A DNA stretch of 64,000 bases from NCBI GenBank assembly GCA_037157805.1, contig CP089983.1, positions 12,191,001-12,255,000 of the forward strand. The letters are read 5' to 3'. The DNA is from Sorangiineae bacterium MSr11367 (GTDB taxonomy: Bacteria; Myxococcota_A; Polyangia; Polyangiales; Polyangiaceae). Positions 16,312 through 24,800 of the stretch are shown here, piece by piece. The notes below the pieces were generated by a model. It worked only from the letters and a program-made list of their open reading frames with translations, ran no database searches and was not told the DNA's origin. Within the stretch, counting starts at the first letter, position 1; each line of letters opens with the position of its first letter. Position numbers and translations under genes: made by a program.

Positions 16312-16917
16312 CTACTTGCCCCGCTGGTTGCCGCGCGGGTGGAAGTTGAACGGGTAGTGCATGCGCGACTCGAAGCCCTTGGGGCTCTCGGCGAACTTGA
16401 CGTTCTTGATGATCGCGATGATGCACTTGCCCAGGCCCTCGTCGTGGATCTGGCTCTTCGAGTCGTCCACGGCGATGTCGGTCACGATGCCCTTGGGGTC
16501 GATCGTCCACTTGATGTCGATGTCGCCTTCGAGGCTTGGATTGCGCTTCACCGCGTCGTCGTAGCACTTGCGCGCTTCGTCGCGGCGCGAGCCGACGATG
16601 GTCTGCACGTCCTCGCGTCGGCGCCCGATTTCCCCATCTCCGCTCGGGCGCGGACCGCCTTGGCCCTTCGTCTCCACGGTGGTCGTCGACGACGTCGTGA
16701 GCTTGGCGCCTTGCAGATCGCCGTTGCCGCTCAGGGTGGAGGTCGTCGTGGTGGGCGGGCCGGCATCGACCGCCTGTGCGGGCGGAGGGCTCGTCGTTTC
16801 CGCCGACGCAGGCTCGGGCGTCTTCGGCGGCTCGGACGAGCCTCCGGATCCGCCGCATGCGGCAACGCCAAGAAGGGAAGTGACCACTGCCACGGTGGCA
16901 AAAAGCGGAGCGCGCAT
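16312..16917 (-). CDS. lipoprotein with AgmX/PglI (TonB-like) C-terminal domain
   Basis: The 201-residue product has a lipoprotein signal peptide (lipobox VAAC), a Pro/Thr/Ser-rich periplasmic linker (about residues 25-100) and a C-terminal domain beginning RRREDVQTIVGSRRDEARKCYDD and continuing DIDIKWTIDPKGIV and GLGKCIIAIIKNVKF, ending YPFNFHP. The two Cys (ARKCYDD and GLGKCII) and the G-x-x-I/V-I-P-G-x-V pattern match the AgmX/PglI C-terminal domain of myxobacterial gliding and adventurous-motility proteins. GGAGG 8 nt upstream supports ATG 16917. The role here is unknown; the linker suggests it spans part of the periplasm. Confidence 0.78.
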   Translation of the reverse strand: MRAPLFATVAVVTSLLGVAACGGSGGSSEPPKTPEPASAETTSPPPAQAVDAGPPTTTTSTLSGNGDLQGAKLTTSSTTTVETKGQGGPRPSGDGEIGRRREDVQTIVGSRRDEARKCYDDAVKRNPSLEGDIDIKWTIDPKGIVTDIAVDDSKSQIHDEGLGKCIIAIIKNVKFAESPKGFESRMHYPFNFHPRGNQRGK

Positions 16918-17009
16918 GGGAAAACCTCCGACAATGTCAGACGGGTACAATGTTATCACGATGCTAGACGCCACGGGCGCGCTGCCGCATCATCCAACGT
17001 GTCGGGACG

Positions 17010-18614
17010 GTGCGAAAGATTCCTTCCATTCCGCCCGCTGGCGGTCACTCGCATCCTCCGCCGCTTCACGCGGCAGGCCCACCTCCATCCACGCCACCCG
17101 TGGTACGTCCAACGGAGGTGGCGCGCGCGGGCACCTACGACCTTTTGCTCGAGCTGGCGAGTGGCGGCATGGCCACCGTTTACCTGGCGCGCTCGCACGA
17201 TGACGATGAGGGCGATGCGCCGCTCGTGGCCATCAAGAGGCCGCACCGCCACCTGGCGAAAGATAAAGCGTTCCTCTCGATGCTGCTCGATGAGGCGCGC
17301 CTCGCTTCGGCCATCGACCACCCCAACGTGGTCAAGGTGCGTGAGCTGGGCTTCGAGCAAGCGGAGCCCTTCATCGTGCTCGACTACGTCGAGGGCGCAT
17401 CGCTCTCCGAGCTTCGCAAGGAGCTGGCGGCGGCCGAGAGGGCCGTCGATACCCGCGTGGCCGTGCGCGTGGTGCTCGATGCGCTGGCCGGCTTGCACGC
17501 CGCGCACGATCTCACCGACGACAAGGGCCGCTCGCTCGGGATCATTCACCGCGATGTGTCGCCGCACAACGTTCTCATCGGCTCCGACGGGCGGGTGCGC
17601 CTCACGGACTTCGGCATCGCCAAGGCCGAGGATCGCATGCAGGAGACGCGCACCCACGAGGTGAAAGGCAAGCTCGCCTACCTCGCGCCCGAGCGCATCG
17701 ACAAGCGGCGCATCTGCACCAAGCAGAGCGACATTTTCTCCATGGCCGTCGTGCTCTGGGAGTGCCTCGCCGGCCGGCGCCTCTTTCGCGGGGACGAGGC
17801 CCTCGACACGTTGCACGAGGTGATGGAGGCCCCCATCCCGCGCCTTCGCCAGCTCGGCGCGGACATTCCGGCGGCGCTCGACGAGGCGGTGGCGCGCGGC
17901 CTCTCGCGCGATTTGTCCGTGCGCTATGCGAGCGCGGCCGAGTTCGGGCAAGCCATCGAGCGGGGGGCAGGCCCAGCCAACGTCGGCACCGCCGCCGATG
18001 TGGCGCGGGTCATTGCCGCCGTGTTCGGGGCGAGCCTTCGCCATCGGCATCAAGAGGTCCGCAGCGCGGTGGGCGAAGAGGCCGCGGAGCACCTGCTCAA
18101 GGCGACGGGCATCACGCCGCGTCCACCGCCCACGCCGAACATGCCGCTGTCGACGCCCGCGCTCTACGCGGCGGTGGCGCCTCCCGCCCCGAGCGAGCGT
18201 TACGCCTACGGCAACGTGCGCGATCTCATCCCGTCGCGCGGGCTCTCGGGCCGGTGGAGGACGGTCGCGGCCATCGCGGCGGGCGGCCTTCTGGGCGGCA
18301 CGGCGGCCCTCATGCTCTTCTCCGCGGTGTACGGTGCCGCACCCGCGCATCCTGCGGCGCCTCTCGAGCCGGCGCGCCCGGCCACGTCCAGCGAATCCGC
18401 GGAGAGCCCACCGTCGGTCGATCCGCGCAAAACCATGGGTGCGGCTTGGTATGGGACGCCGAGCGCCGAGGAGCCCTCGCACGCGGAGCTCGTCCCGCAA
18501 GCCTCGCCCCCGCCGACGGAGGCGAAACCCTCCATGCGCGACGCCGGAAAATCGCGGGCGCCGCACGAATCGGATGTGGGCACGACCCGAAATGGGTTTA
18601 CCAAGCTGAAATGA
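17010..18614 (+). CDS. Hanks-type Ser/Thr protein kinase, membrane-anchored
   Basis: The 534-residue product has a Pro-rich N-terminus and a kinase domain over about residues 42-310: glycine loop ELASGGMATVYLA, catalytic Lys in VAIKRPHRH, HRDVSPHNVLI, LTDFGIAKAE, and APE in YLAPERID. All catalytic residues are intact. A linker leads to one transmembrane helix (about 418-440) and a short Pro/Ser-rich periplasmic tail without a recognisable sensor domain. GTG 17010 is used. The stop overlaps the start of a Cys-rich lipoprotein (ATGA), which could be its extracytoplasmic partner. Kinases of this layout are abundant in myxobacteria. Confidence 0.92.
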   Translation: MRKIPSIPPAGGHSHPPPLHAAGPPPSTPPVVRPTEVARAGTYDLLLELASGGMATVYLARSHDDDEGDAPLVAIKRPHRHLAKDKAFLSMLLDEARLASAIDHPNVVKVRELGFEQAEPFIVLDYVEGASLSELRKELAAAERAVDTRVAVRVVLDALAGLHAAHDLTDDKGRSLGIIHRDVSPHNVLIGSDGRVRLTDFGIAKAEDRMQETRTHEVKGKLAYLAPERIDKRRICTKQSDIFSMAVVLWECLAGRRLFRGDEALDTLHEVMEAPIPRLRQLGADIPAALDEAVARGLSRDLSVRYASAAEFGQAIERGAGPANVGTAADVARVIAAVFGASLRHRHQEVRSAVGEEAAEHLLKATGITPRPPPTPNMPLSTPALYAAVAPPAPSERYAYGNVRDLIPSRGLSGRWRTVAAIAAGGLLGGTAALMLFSAVYGAAPAHPAAPLEPARPATSSESAESPPSVDPRKTMGAAWYGTPSAEEPSHAELVPQASPPPTEAKPSMRDAGKSRAPHESDVGTTRNGFTKLK

Positions 18615-19117
18615 GATTTCGCTGGGCCCTGCTTCTTGGCGCCGGCGCCGCGCTGCTCACGTTGGCCGCGGTGGCCGCCGGGTGCGAAGACTCGCTCATC
18701 ACCCTCGCGCCCTGCGGCGAGATCCCCGCCGGTGGCTGCCCGCGGCGCGGCGACACGTGCGCCGACGTCACCTGCGACGCGGTCTACACGTGCACCGAGG
18801 GCGCATGGACCCGCATCGCCACGTGCCCCACGCGCGAGGCGGGCCCGCGTTTCGACGCGGGCAACGACGATGCGGACGCCGCCCCGCCCAGCGACGCCAG
18901 TTGGCTCGACGTCCCAGGTTCCAACGGCGGTCCCGGTTGCGCCGACCTCGAACCGCCCGATTGCCCCCTGGGCTTGGCCGCGTCCTGCCCGAACGGATGC
19001 TGTGGCTGCGAGGACCTGTTCGTTTGCCGCAACCGCGGGTGGGAATTTTGGGGGACGTGCCCGCCCCAGGCCCCGCTTTGGGGGTCGCTCTCAAAATCCG
19101 GGCTCAGCTCGCCTTGA
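18611..19117 (+). CDS. Cys-rich lipoprotein coupled to the kinase
   Basis: The 168-residue product has a signal peptide with lipobox AAGC. The mature chain has two Cys-rich modules separated by a D/A/P linker: one from the anchor to about residue 75 (PCGEIPAGGCPRRGDTCADV, CDAVYTC, TRIATCP) and one near the C-terminus (CADLEPPDCPLG, SCPNGCCGCEDLFVC, WGTCPPQ). The even spacing suggests disulfide knots. Each module carries a C-x-x-x-x-W-x-x-x-x-x-C pattern. No family name can be given. ATG 18611 overlaps the kinase stop, so the pair is co-translated. The 3' end overlaps the convergent HNH gene by 14 bp. Confidence 0.72.
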   Translation: MRFRWALLLGAGAALLTLAAVAAGCEDSLITLAPCGEIPAGGCPRRGDTCADVTCDAVYTCTEGAWTRIATCPTREAGPRFDAGNDDADAAPPSDASWLDVPGSNGGPGCADLEPPDCPLGLAASCPNGCCGCEDLFVCRNRGWEFWGTCPPQAPLWGSLSKSGLSSP

Positions 19118-19679
19118 GGAACGGGTCCCACTCTTTGTAACGCGAGCTGGCACCGAGCAGCAGCTGCGCGCAGGTGGACCACTTGGGCCGGAAGGGGCGT
19201 CGGGCCAGCCGCATGTTCGCTTCGTCCGGCGTCTTCCAGCCCTTGCGCAGATTGCACACCCGGCAGGCGGTCACCAGATTTTCCCAAGAATCGACCCCGC
19301 CGCGCGAACGCGGAAGCACGTGATCGATGTTCAGCTCCCGAAGGGGCGGGCGCTTGCCGCAGTATTGGCATTGGTGCGCATCGCGAAACATCAGGTTGCG
19401 ACGGGTCAATCGCACCGTGAGGCGGGGTGTCCGATCGTACCGATGTAGGTGCAAGATTCGCGGGACACGCAAATGCCCGCCCACGATGGCCACCGCATCG
19501 TCCTGGTCGCGCACGGGCAGATAACGCCACGTTTCGAAGGCATGGGGCTCACCGTCATCGTCCAGGGCCTGCGCCGCACCCCCGTAAAGGAGAACGAACG
19601 CGCGGCGTGCCGTGGTGAGCTGAACAGCCTCGAAATGTCGGTTTAACACCAGTACCGGAATCGTGAGCACGTCGCCCAT
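19104..19679 (-). CDS. HNH endonuclease-family protein
   Basis: The 191-residue protein has a classic zinc-finger HNH core: CQYCGKRPP, LNIDHVLPRSRGG, WENLVTACRVCNLRKG, with paired CxxC zinc ligands. The N-terminal part (VLTIPVLVLNRHFEAVQLTTARRAFVLLYGG) matches the stand-alone HNH proteins common in delta-proteobacteria, cyanobacteria and actinobacteria, whose cellular role is unsettled. The core suggests DNA nicking. The start at ATG 19679 matches the family (MGDVLTIPVLVLN); the frame is open upstream but not gene-like. No toxin, intron or phage gene is nearby. Confidence 0.88.
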   Translation of the reverse strand: MGDVLTIPVLVLNRHFEAVQLTTARRAFVLLYGGAAQALDDDGEPHAFETWRYLPVRDQDDAVAIVGGHLRVPRILHLHRYDRTPRLTVRLTRRNLMFRDAHQCQYCGKRPPLRELNIDHVLPRSRGGVDSWENLVTACRVCNLRKGWKTPDEANMRLARRPFRPKWSTCAQLLLGASSRYKEWDPFLKAS

Positions 19680-19762
19680 ATCCAAGTGATGCTCAATGTA
19701 GCACCGTTGGCGCGGGCCGCCCGTTGACGGGCGCACACGGGCAGCTAAGAATTCGCGGAACG

Positions 19763-20308
19763 ATGGCACAAGACGAAGTGGTCGAAGGGGAGAAGGACGA
19801 CGGCATCGCGGTGCCCATCCGGCGGCGCGGCCCCGCAAAACAGGACGAACAGGCCCGCAAACGCGGTGTTTTGATCGTCGTGGGCATGGTCGGGCTCGGC
19901 GGGCTTTTGGCGGGTGTCTTCCTCACGCAGATGAAGGACAGCGCCGTCTATTCGAAGCCCGTGGATGAGCTTGTCGCCCAAAAGACCAAATTTGCAGGGC
20001 GGCCGGTGCGCGCCGAGGGAAACCTGGTCCACGGCACCTTGGTGAAGCGCGACCAGCCCTGCGAATACCGCTTCACCATCACCAAGAACGGTGTCGACGT
20101 GCCCGTGCGCTTCGCACAATGTGTGGTGCCCGACACGTTCCGCGACGTCGCGGGGATGGACGTCGGCGTCACCGTCGAGGGCGAGCTTCGCGCCGACAAC
20201 AGCTTCGAGGCCACCAACGTGCTGGCCAAGTGCCCGAGCAAATACGAGATGAAGGAGCGCGCCACGAAGGGCGAGCAAATGCCGCACGCGCAGGTCGACG
20301 GGACCTAA
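19763..20308 (+). CDS. ccmE: cytochrome c maturation protein CcmE, CxxxY variant
   Basis: The 181-residue product is an inner-membrane heme chaperone: a basic cytoplasmic N-terminus, one transmembrane helix (about 35-55) and a periplasmic OB-fold (residues 70-155: AGRPVRAEGNLVHGTLV, YRFTITKNG, VRFAQCVVPDTFRD, VTVEGEL). The heme-attachment site is the notable part: after LAK the sequence is CPSKY (Cys157, Tyr161), where most bacteria have HxxxY. The Cys variant is known from some archaea and sulfate reducers. No other ccm gene is adjacent, so its partners must be elsewhere. ATG 19763 is preferred over 19724. Confidence 0.88.
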   Translation: MAQDEVVEGEKDDGIAVPIRRRGPAKQDEQARKRGVLIVVGMVGLGGLLAGVFLTQMKDSAVYSKPVDELVAQKTKFAGRPVRAEGNLVHGTLVKRDQPCEYRFTITKNGVDVPVRFAQCVVPDTFRDVAGMDVGVTVEGELRADNSFEATNVLAKCPSKYEMKERATKGEQMPHAQVDGT

Positions 20309-20334
20309 ACGAGATTCGGACGGAAGCCGCCACC

Positions 20335-20943
20335 GTGACCCATACCGTGCCCGTCGGCTGGATGGTCGACTATGCCGCACGACAGGGACTTCGCTACGAG
20401 CCCGACGCCGACGAGCGGTGGCTGCGCGCGTGGGAGCCTTACGCGACGCTGAAGGTTCCCTACCGTTACGAGCACGCGCTGCAGGCGACCGGCGAAACGG
20501 GATCGTTGACCGTGGCCCGCATGGTCATGTCCTTCGATTACGAGGTCGCCGGTGTTCGCCATAGCCGTGAATCGGGGACGTGGATTGCGATTGTGCAAGA
20601 TGTGCGCATCGATGCCGTCGCGGCGGCTACGAGCGATCCGGGGCGCACGTTCTCCGAGACGCTGGATTTGGTCACCATGCCGCGACGCCGCACCGGCGAT
20701 TCGGCATTCGACGCCGTTTTTGCCGCTTTTTCGCCCACGCCGGAGAGCCTCGCGCGGGCTATTACCCCGAGTCTGCGCAAACTCGTGTTGGGGTGGCGCA
20801 TTCCATTGCACTTCGAATTGCGAAAAGGCGGATTCGTCCTCGTGCCCGTTGCCTTGACACCCGATGTTCAGGGGCTCTCCTGGTTGGTGCGCTCGCTCGA
20901 ACTTTTCGGTGAGAAGGCGACGAAGCACCGCGCGTCGGGGTAA
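20335..20943 (+). CDS. protein of unknown function
   Basis: The 202-residue product (GTG 20335) starts with PVGWMVDYAARQGLRYEPDADERW and has an alternation of beta strands and charged loops (YATLKVPYRYEHALQATG, VARMVMSFDYEVAG, SGTWIAIVQDVRIDAV). There is no signal peptide or transmembrane helix. No family was recognised; the sequence conservation pattern within the frame and the codon use support a real gene. It follows ccmE by 26 bp and precedes the TPR protein by 10 bp, so the three may form one transcript. The start is uncertain; GTG 20347 is an alternative. Confidence 0.6.
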   Translation: MTHTVPVGWMVDYAARQGLRYEPDADERWLRAWEPYATLKVPYRYEHALQATGETGSLTVARMVMSFDYEVAGVRHSRESGTWIAIVQDVRIDAVAAATSDPGRTFSETLDLVTMPRRRTGDSAFDAVFAAFSPTPESLARAITPSLRKLVLGWRIPLHFELRKGGFVLVPVALTPDVQGLSWLVRSLELFGEKATKHRASG

Positions 20944-20953
20944 GCTACGCCCC

Positions 20954-21868
20954 ATGTCCGTCTTGCGTCACCCGATGGCGTTGACGATCTTCCTTACGAG
21001 TCTCGTCGCGGCGCCGGCCTTTGCTCAATCACCGTCGGCACCGGCTTCCAAGCCTGCCGAGGCGCCATCGTCCGGGTTGACCGTCTATCCTGAATGCAAA
21101 ACGATGCCGACGGAGGCCGAGAGCGAAGCGGCCCACGGCGCCTACCTCGCCGGCAAAGGTTCGTTCGACGAGGCCGACTACACGACGGCCATCACGTATT
21201 TCAAAGACGCCTACCGGCGCGATTGCACGAAGTACGAATTGCTCAATGCCCTCGCCCGCGCCTTCGAGGCCAAAGGCGAGCCGCCCGAGGCGATCCACGC
21301 GCTCGAGACCTACTTGCGCCGCGCACCCGCCACCAACCCGGGAAATGCCGATGTGCAGCGCCGCATCGCCGCGCTGAAAGCCCAAATGGCGCCGCCGCCG
21401 GCGGGTGGTTCCGGGTCCGCACCTTCGCAGGTGACGCCGTCCACCACCTCGTCGACCACCACCACGACGGCGCCCGCGCCGCACGAAGGTGACCGGCCCG
21501 CGCCGGTGCACACGATCTATCCGTGGATCGTCGCGGGTGGCGGTGCCGTGGTCGCCATCGTGGGCGTCTCGCTTTGGGCCATTGGCAATGGCCAAGTGAG
21601 TCAATCGAAGGACGACGCGTCCGCCGCCGGATGCAGCGGGACGAGCTGCCCGGATGGGGTCAACGTGAAGCCGTTCCAGGACAAGAACGACAGCGGCACC
21701 ACGAAGAAGACCCTGGGCGTGGTTCTCGTGGGCGTGGGCGCGGCCGCGATTGCGGGCGGGCTCGTCTGGCACTTCGTCGAGCCATCGCTGGCGCGGTCGC
21801 GCAAGGTGCACGCGCGCCCGGACGTCGGCCCGGGCTATGCGGGGTTGTCGCTGGGTGGCGCGTTCTAG
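20954..21868 (+). CDS. secreted/membrane TPR-repeat protein
   Basis: The 304-residue product has a Sec signal peptide cleaved after AFA (about residue 24). Two to three TPR-like helices follow (residues 55-140: AHGAYLAGKGSFDEADYTTA, FKDAYRRDCTKYELLNALAR, EAIHALETYLRRAP), then a Thr/Pro/Ser-rich linker, a hydrophobic helix (about 195-213), a Cys-containing loop (GCSGTSCPD) and a second hydrophobic helix near 240-262. This layout is common among myxobacterial envelope proteins of unknown partner; TPRs usually scaffold protein complexes. ATG 20954 is 10 bp after the preceding stop. Confidence 0.75.
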   Translation: MSVLRHPMALTIFLTSLVAAPAFAQSPSAPASKPAEAPSSGLTVYPECKTMPTEAESEAAHGAYLAGKGSFDEADYTTAITYFKDAYRRDCTKYELLNALARAFEAKGEPPEAIHALETYLRRAPATNPGNADVQRRIAALKAQMAPPPAGGSGSAPSQVTPSTTSSTTTTTAPAPHEGDRPAPVHTIYPWIVAGGGAVVAIVGVSLWAIGNGQVSQSKDDASAAGCSGTSCPDGVNVKPFQDKNDSGTTKKTLGVVLVGVGAAAIAGGLVWHFVEPSLARSRKVHARPDVGPGYAGLSLGGAF

Positions 21869-21880
21869 CGGCGAAACCAG

Positions 21881-22351
21881 CTAGAGCAGCTCGACGCCGG
21901 TGGCGTCGAACTCGAGCTGAGCGCCGGTGGCGGACATCTCGTCGCACTCCTTGCCGTCCTTCACGAGGACGACGGTGCCCTGAACCTTTGCCTGCTTGCC
22001 GCTCGACGACTTGGGAACGAAAAAGGCGTGGCCGTGCATGCGCACGTTGGCGTGGCTCTCGGTGTCCACGATTTCCATCCAACAGCCGCGCTCTTGGCAG
22101 ACGGCGCGCACGGTGCCCGTCGTGGCGATGGTCTTGCCCTTGAAGGCCGACGGATTCTTCGCCACATCGGCCAGGGCCACGCGGTCCGCGGTGACGGGCT
22201 CGCCCAGCTTGATGGGGTCGGCCTTGGCCTGCTGCGCGGGCTGCGATGCCGGAGCCGCGGTTGCCTTTGAGGGATCTTCCGCGGCGGGATCGCTCATCTT
22301 GCAGCCGGCGGCGAGGGTCAGAAAAATCACGAGCCACGAGTGGAATCGCAT
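21881..22351 (-). CDS. DUF4920-type lipoprotein
   Basis: The 156-residue product has a lipoprotein signal peptide (lipobox AAGC), an Ala/Pro/Gln linker and a C-terminal beta-barrel-like domain: LADVAKNPSAFKGKTIATTG, TVRAVCQERGCWMEIVD, VRMHGHAFFVPKSSSGKQAK and VQGTVVLVKDG. The C-x4-GCWM segment and the RMHGHAFFVP strand are the hallmarks of DUF4920, an OB-like fold. The conserved Cys pair and His suggest metal or redox binding, which is not established. ATG 22351 overlaps by 2 bp an alternative upstream start of the divergent sppA gene. Confidence 0.8.
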   Translation of the reverse strand: MRFHSWLVIFLTLAAGCKMSDPAAEDPSKATAAPASQPAQQAKADPIKLGEPVTADRVALADVAKNPSAFKGKTIATTGTVRAVCQERGCWMEIVDTESHANVRMHGHAFFVPKSSSGKQAKVQGTVVLVKDGKECDEMSATGAQLEFDATGVELL

Positions 22352-22391
22352 GGCTACGTTTGTAGCACGGCGCAAAAAGAGAGAGACCTAC

Positions 22392-24110
22392 ATGCTCGTC
22401 CTTCGATTGGTGCTGCAATTTTTCCGTTTGCTCCTCTGGCCTTTGTCCCGGTTGCGGCGGGCCAAGGCGGCGCCGGATGGGGCGTACGTGCACCTCGAAA
22501 TCGACGGAGCCGTGACCGACGTCGCGGCGCCGGCGCGGCCGTGGGATGCGTGGGTGCGCAAGCGCGCGGTCACCGTGCACGGCATCGCGGAGCTCGTGGA
22601 TGCGATCCTCGACGACCCCAAGCCCCGCGGCCTGTTGGTCACGCTCAAGTCGCTCCACGCCGGCATGGCCACCGCCACGTCGCTGCGCGCGCAGCTTTCG
22701 CGGCTTCGGGATGCGGGGCGGGACGTGGTGGTCTTTCTCCCGCTGGGCGGCGACACGCGCGAGTACTACGTGGCCACGGCCGCGGCGCGCATCTTCGTGG
22801 GGCCGCAGACGACGGTGGCGCCGCTCGGGTTCGCCGTGAATGCGCGCTACCTGCGCGGGGCGTTGGAAAAGGCGGGGCTCACCCCCGAGGTGTTCGCGCG
22901 CGGTACGTACAAGAGCGCCGGGGAGACCCTGGTGCGCGATTCGATGAGCGACGCCCAGCGCGAACAGATGGAAGCGCTGCTCGCGACCTTTTACGACGAG
23001 CTGGTCGACGCCGTGGCCGAGGGCCGGCACCTCGACGTGGAAACGGCACGGGCGCGCATCGATGCGGCGCCGTACCGCGCGGCCGATGCGGTGACCGCCG
23101 GCATGGCCGACGGCGAAGCCTACGACGACGAGGTCGCGCACAAGCTGGAGGACGCGAAGCTCGTTCCCGCGGCGGCGTACCTGGCCGCGCGTGCCGGCGG
23201 ACGCATCGGGCCGCTGCGGCCGGAGCCCTTCATCGGCGTGGTGCGCGTCCACGGTCCGATTGCGACGGACAACGCGATGCACCTTCCCTTTGCGACGGAC
23301 GAGCCGCTCATCCAGGTCGTGCGCCGCGCCCGGCGGGATCCGAAGGTGCGCGCGGTGATCCTCCACATCGACTCACCCGGCGGCAGTGCGCTCGCGTCGG
23401 ACCGCATCCACCACGAGCTGGTTCGCCTTGCCGCCGAGAAGCCGCTCATCGCGTGCATGGCCAACGTGGCGGCAAGCGGTGGCTATTACGTCGCGGCGCC
23501 GGCGCACGTCATCGTGGCCGAGCCCACCACGGTGACCGGCTCCATCGGCGTGGTCGCGGCGCGTTTCACGCCGGAGCCGCTGCTTTCGCGGCTCGGCATC
23601 ACCACGAGCAGCCTGCGCCGTGGGGAACACGCGGGGTTGCTCAATCCCGCCGGCCCCCTCAGCGACGGCGAGCGAGGTGCGATCGAGAAAGAGCTCGACG
23701 GCGTCTACCGCGGCTTCGTCCAGGTCGTCTCCGATGGCCGAAAAAAGAGCTACGACGAGGTGCACGCCGTGGCGCAGGGGCGCGTGTGGGTCGGGCGCGA
23801 TGCCCGTGCGCGGGGGTTGGTGGACGAACTCGGTGGCTTCGCGACGGCGCTTCGGCTGGCGCGTGAGCGGGGCGGAGCACGAGACGAGAGCCAGGGGAGG
23901 AAGCTCGCACCCAAGGTTTTGCGTCCGCCGCGCTCTCCGCTGCCGCCGCTCTCGCCCGAGCACCGCGAAAAGCGCGTGGCCCGCGTGGCCGCGCTGCGCT
24001 TGCTCGCGCTGCTGGGGCTCGGGCCCAGTGCGTTGCTCTTCGGGTCGGCGCGCAAGGAGCGCCTGTTTCTCTGGTCCGAACTGGGCGAGCGCTTCTCCCA
24101 AATCGAGTAA
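22392..24110 (+). CDS. sppA: signal peptide peptidase SppA, long form
   Basis: The 572-residue product has an N-terminal hydrophobic helix and two ClpP-fold S49 domains. The catalytic dyad of long SppA is present and split between the halves: Lys174 in ARGTYKSAGE and Ser362 in NVAASGGYYVAAP. The second domain also shows ILHIDSPGGSALASD and TTVTGSIGVVA. SppA degrades cleaved signal peptides in the membrane. After the protease domains is an Arg/Pro-rich stretch and a short hydrophobic segment (LLALLGLGPSALLFG) near the C-terminus. ATG 22392 follows AAAGAGAGAG; an in-frame ATG at 22350 would add 14 residues. Confidence 0.9.
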   Translation: MLVLRLVLQFFRLLLWPLSRLRRAKAAPDGAYVHLEIDGAVTDVAAPARPWDAWVRKRAVTVHGIAELVDAILDDPKPRGLLVTLKSLHAGMATATSLRAQLSRLRDAGRDVVVFLPLGGDTREYYVATAAARIFVGPQTTVAPLGFAVNARYLRGALEKAGLTPEVFARGTYKSAGETLVRDSMSDAQREQMEALLATFYDELVDAVAEGRHLDVETARARIDAAPYRAADAVTAGMADGEAYDDEVAHKLEDAKLVPAAAYLAARAGGRIGPLRPEPFIGVVRVHGPIATDNAMHLPFATDEPLIQVVRRARRDPKVRAVILHIDSPGGSALASDRIHHELVRLAAEKPLIACMANVAASGGYYVAAPAHVIVAEPTTVTGSIGVVAARFTPEPLLSRLGITTSSLRRGEHAGLLNPAGPLSDGERGAIEKELDGVYRGFVQVVSDGRKKSYDEVHAVAQGRVWVGRDARARGLVDELGGFATALRLARERGGARDESQGRKLAPKVLRPPRSPLPPLSPEHREKRVARVAALRLLALLGLGPSALLFGSARKERLFLWSELGERFSQIE

Positions 24111-24144
24111 CACGATCGTAGAAGTTCGTGCTACGGTCGAGGCC

Positions 24145-24798
24145 ATGTGGGTCGCGGTGACCGGCGCCATCCTTGGGATTGCCAGCGGATTGCGTCATGC
24201 CATGGAGCCGGACCACCTGGCCGCCGTGTCGACGTTCGTCGCCGAACAACGCACGCCGCGCGCCACGGTCACGTTTGCCGCGGCATGGGGCTTCGGGCAC
24301 GCGATCATGCTGCTCCTCGTGGGCGGCGCGCTGATGCTCCTCGGCCGTGAGATGCCGCCGGCCCTGGCCGACATCTTCGAGCTCGGCGTCTCCTTCATGC
24401 TCGTGGGGCTCGGCGTGCGCGGTCTGCTCCACGCCGTCCGAGCGTACCGCGGCCAGTTGCTCCACCATCACCACCGGCACGATGGCCTGCCGGCGCACAC
24501 CCACGTCGGCCGTCCCCTGATCGTCGGCTTGATGCACGGCCTCGCGGGAAGCGGCGCGCTGACCGCCTTGGTGCTCGGCCAGATTGGCTCGCCGGTGGCG
24601 GGCCTCGGCTTCATGGCCCTCTACGGATTTGGCGCCATGCTTGGCATGGCCCTTCTCGCCGGAATCGCCGGCGTCCCGCTCGCGCGCATCGTGCGCTCGC
24701 CGCTCGGCATGCCGATCATGCTGGCCGTGACCGGCGTGATCTCGCTGGTGGTCGGCGCGAGCTGGGGCGCGCCCTTGGCGATGCGGATGCTGGGCTAG
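24145..24798 (+). CDS. nickel/cobalt transporter-like membrane protein
   Basis: The 217-residue integral membrane protein has about six helices. Helix 1 carries HAMEPDH (residues 18-24), the HX4DH motif that binds Ni/Co in NiCoT and UreH/HupE-like permeases. A His-rich loop (LLHHHHRHDGLPAHTHVG, near residues 105-122) and MHGLAGSGALTALVLGQ are further typical marks. Substrate could be nickel, cobalt or another divalent metal. The gene is shorter than full NiCoT proteins, like the UreH type. It follows sppA by 34 bp; no urease or hydrogenase gene is near. Confidence 0.82.
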   Translation: MWVAVTGAILGIASGLRHAMEPDHLAAVSTFVAEQRTPRATVTFAAAWGFGHAIMLLLVGGALMLLGREMPPALADIFELGVSFMLVGLGVRGLLHAVRAYRGQLLHHHHRHDGLPAHTHVGRPLIVGLMHGLAGSGALTALVLGQIGSPVAGLGFMALYGFGAMLGMALLAGIAGVPLARIVRSPLGMPIMLAVTGVISLVVGASWGAPLAMRMLG

Positions 24799-24800
24799 CT

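Noticed and set aside
19104-19679. HNH protein as part of a homing intron or phage
   Set aside because: No intron, integrase or phage gene nearby, and it is the stand-alone chromosomal family form.
22350-22391. Upstream in-frame start for sppA at ATG 22350
   Set aside because: It adds a basic segment without a ribosome site and overlaps the divergent DUF4920 start; ATG 22392 gives the normal N-terminal helix.
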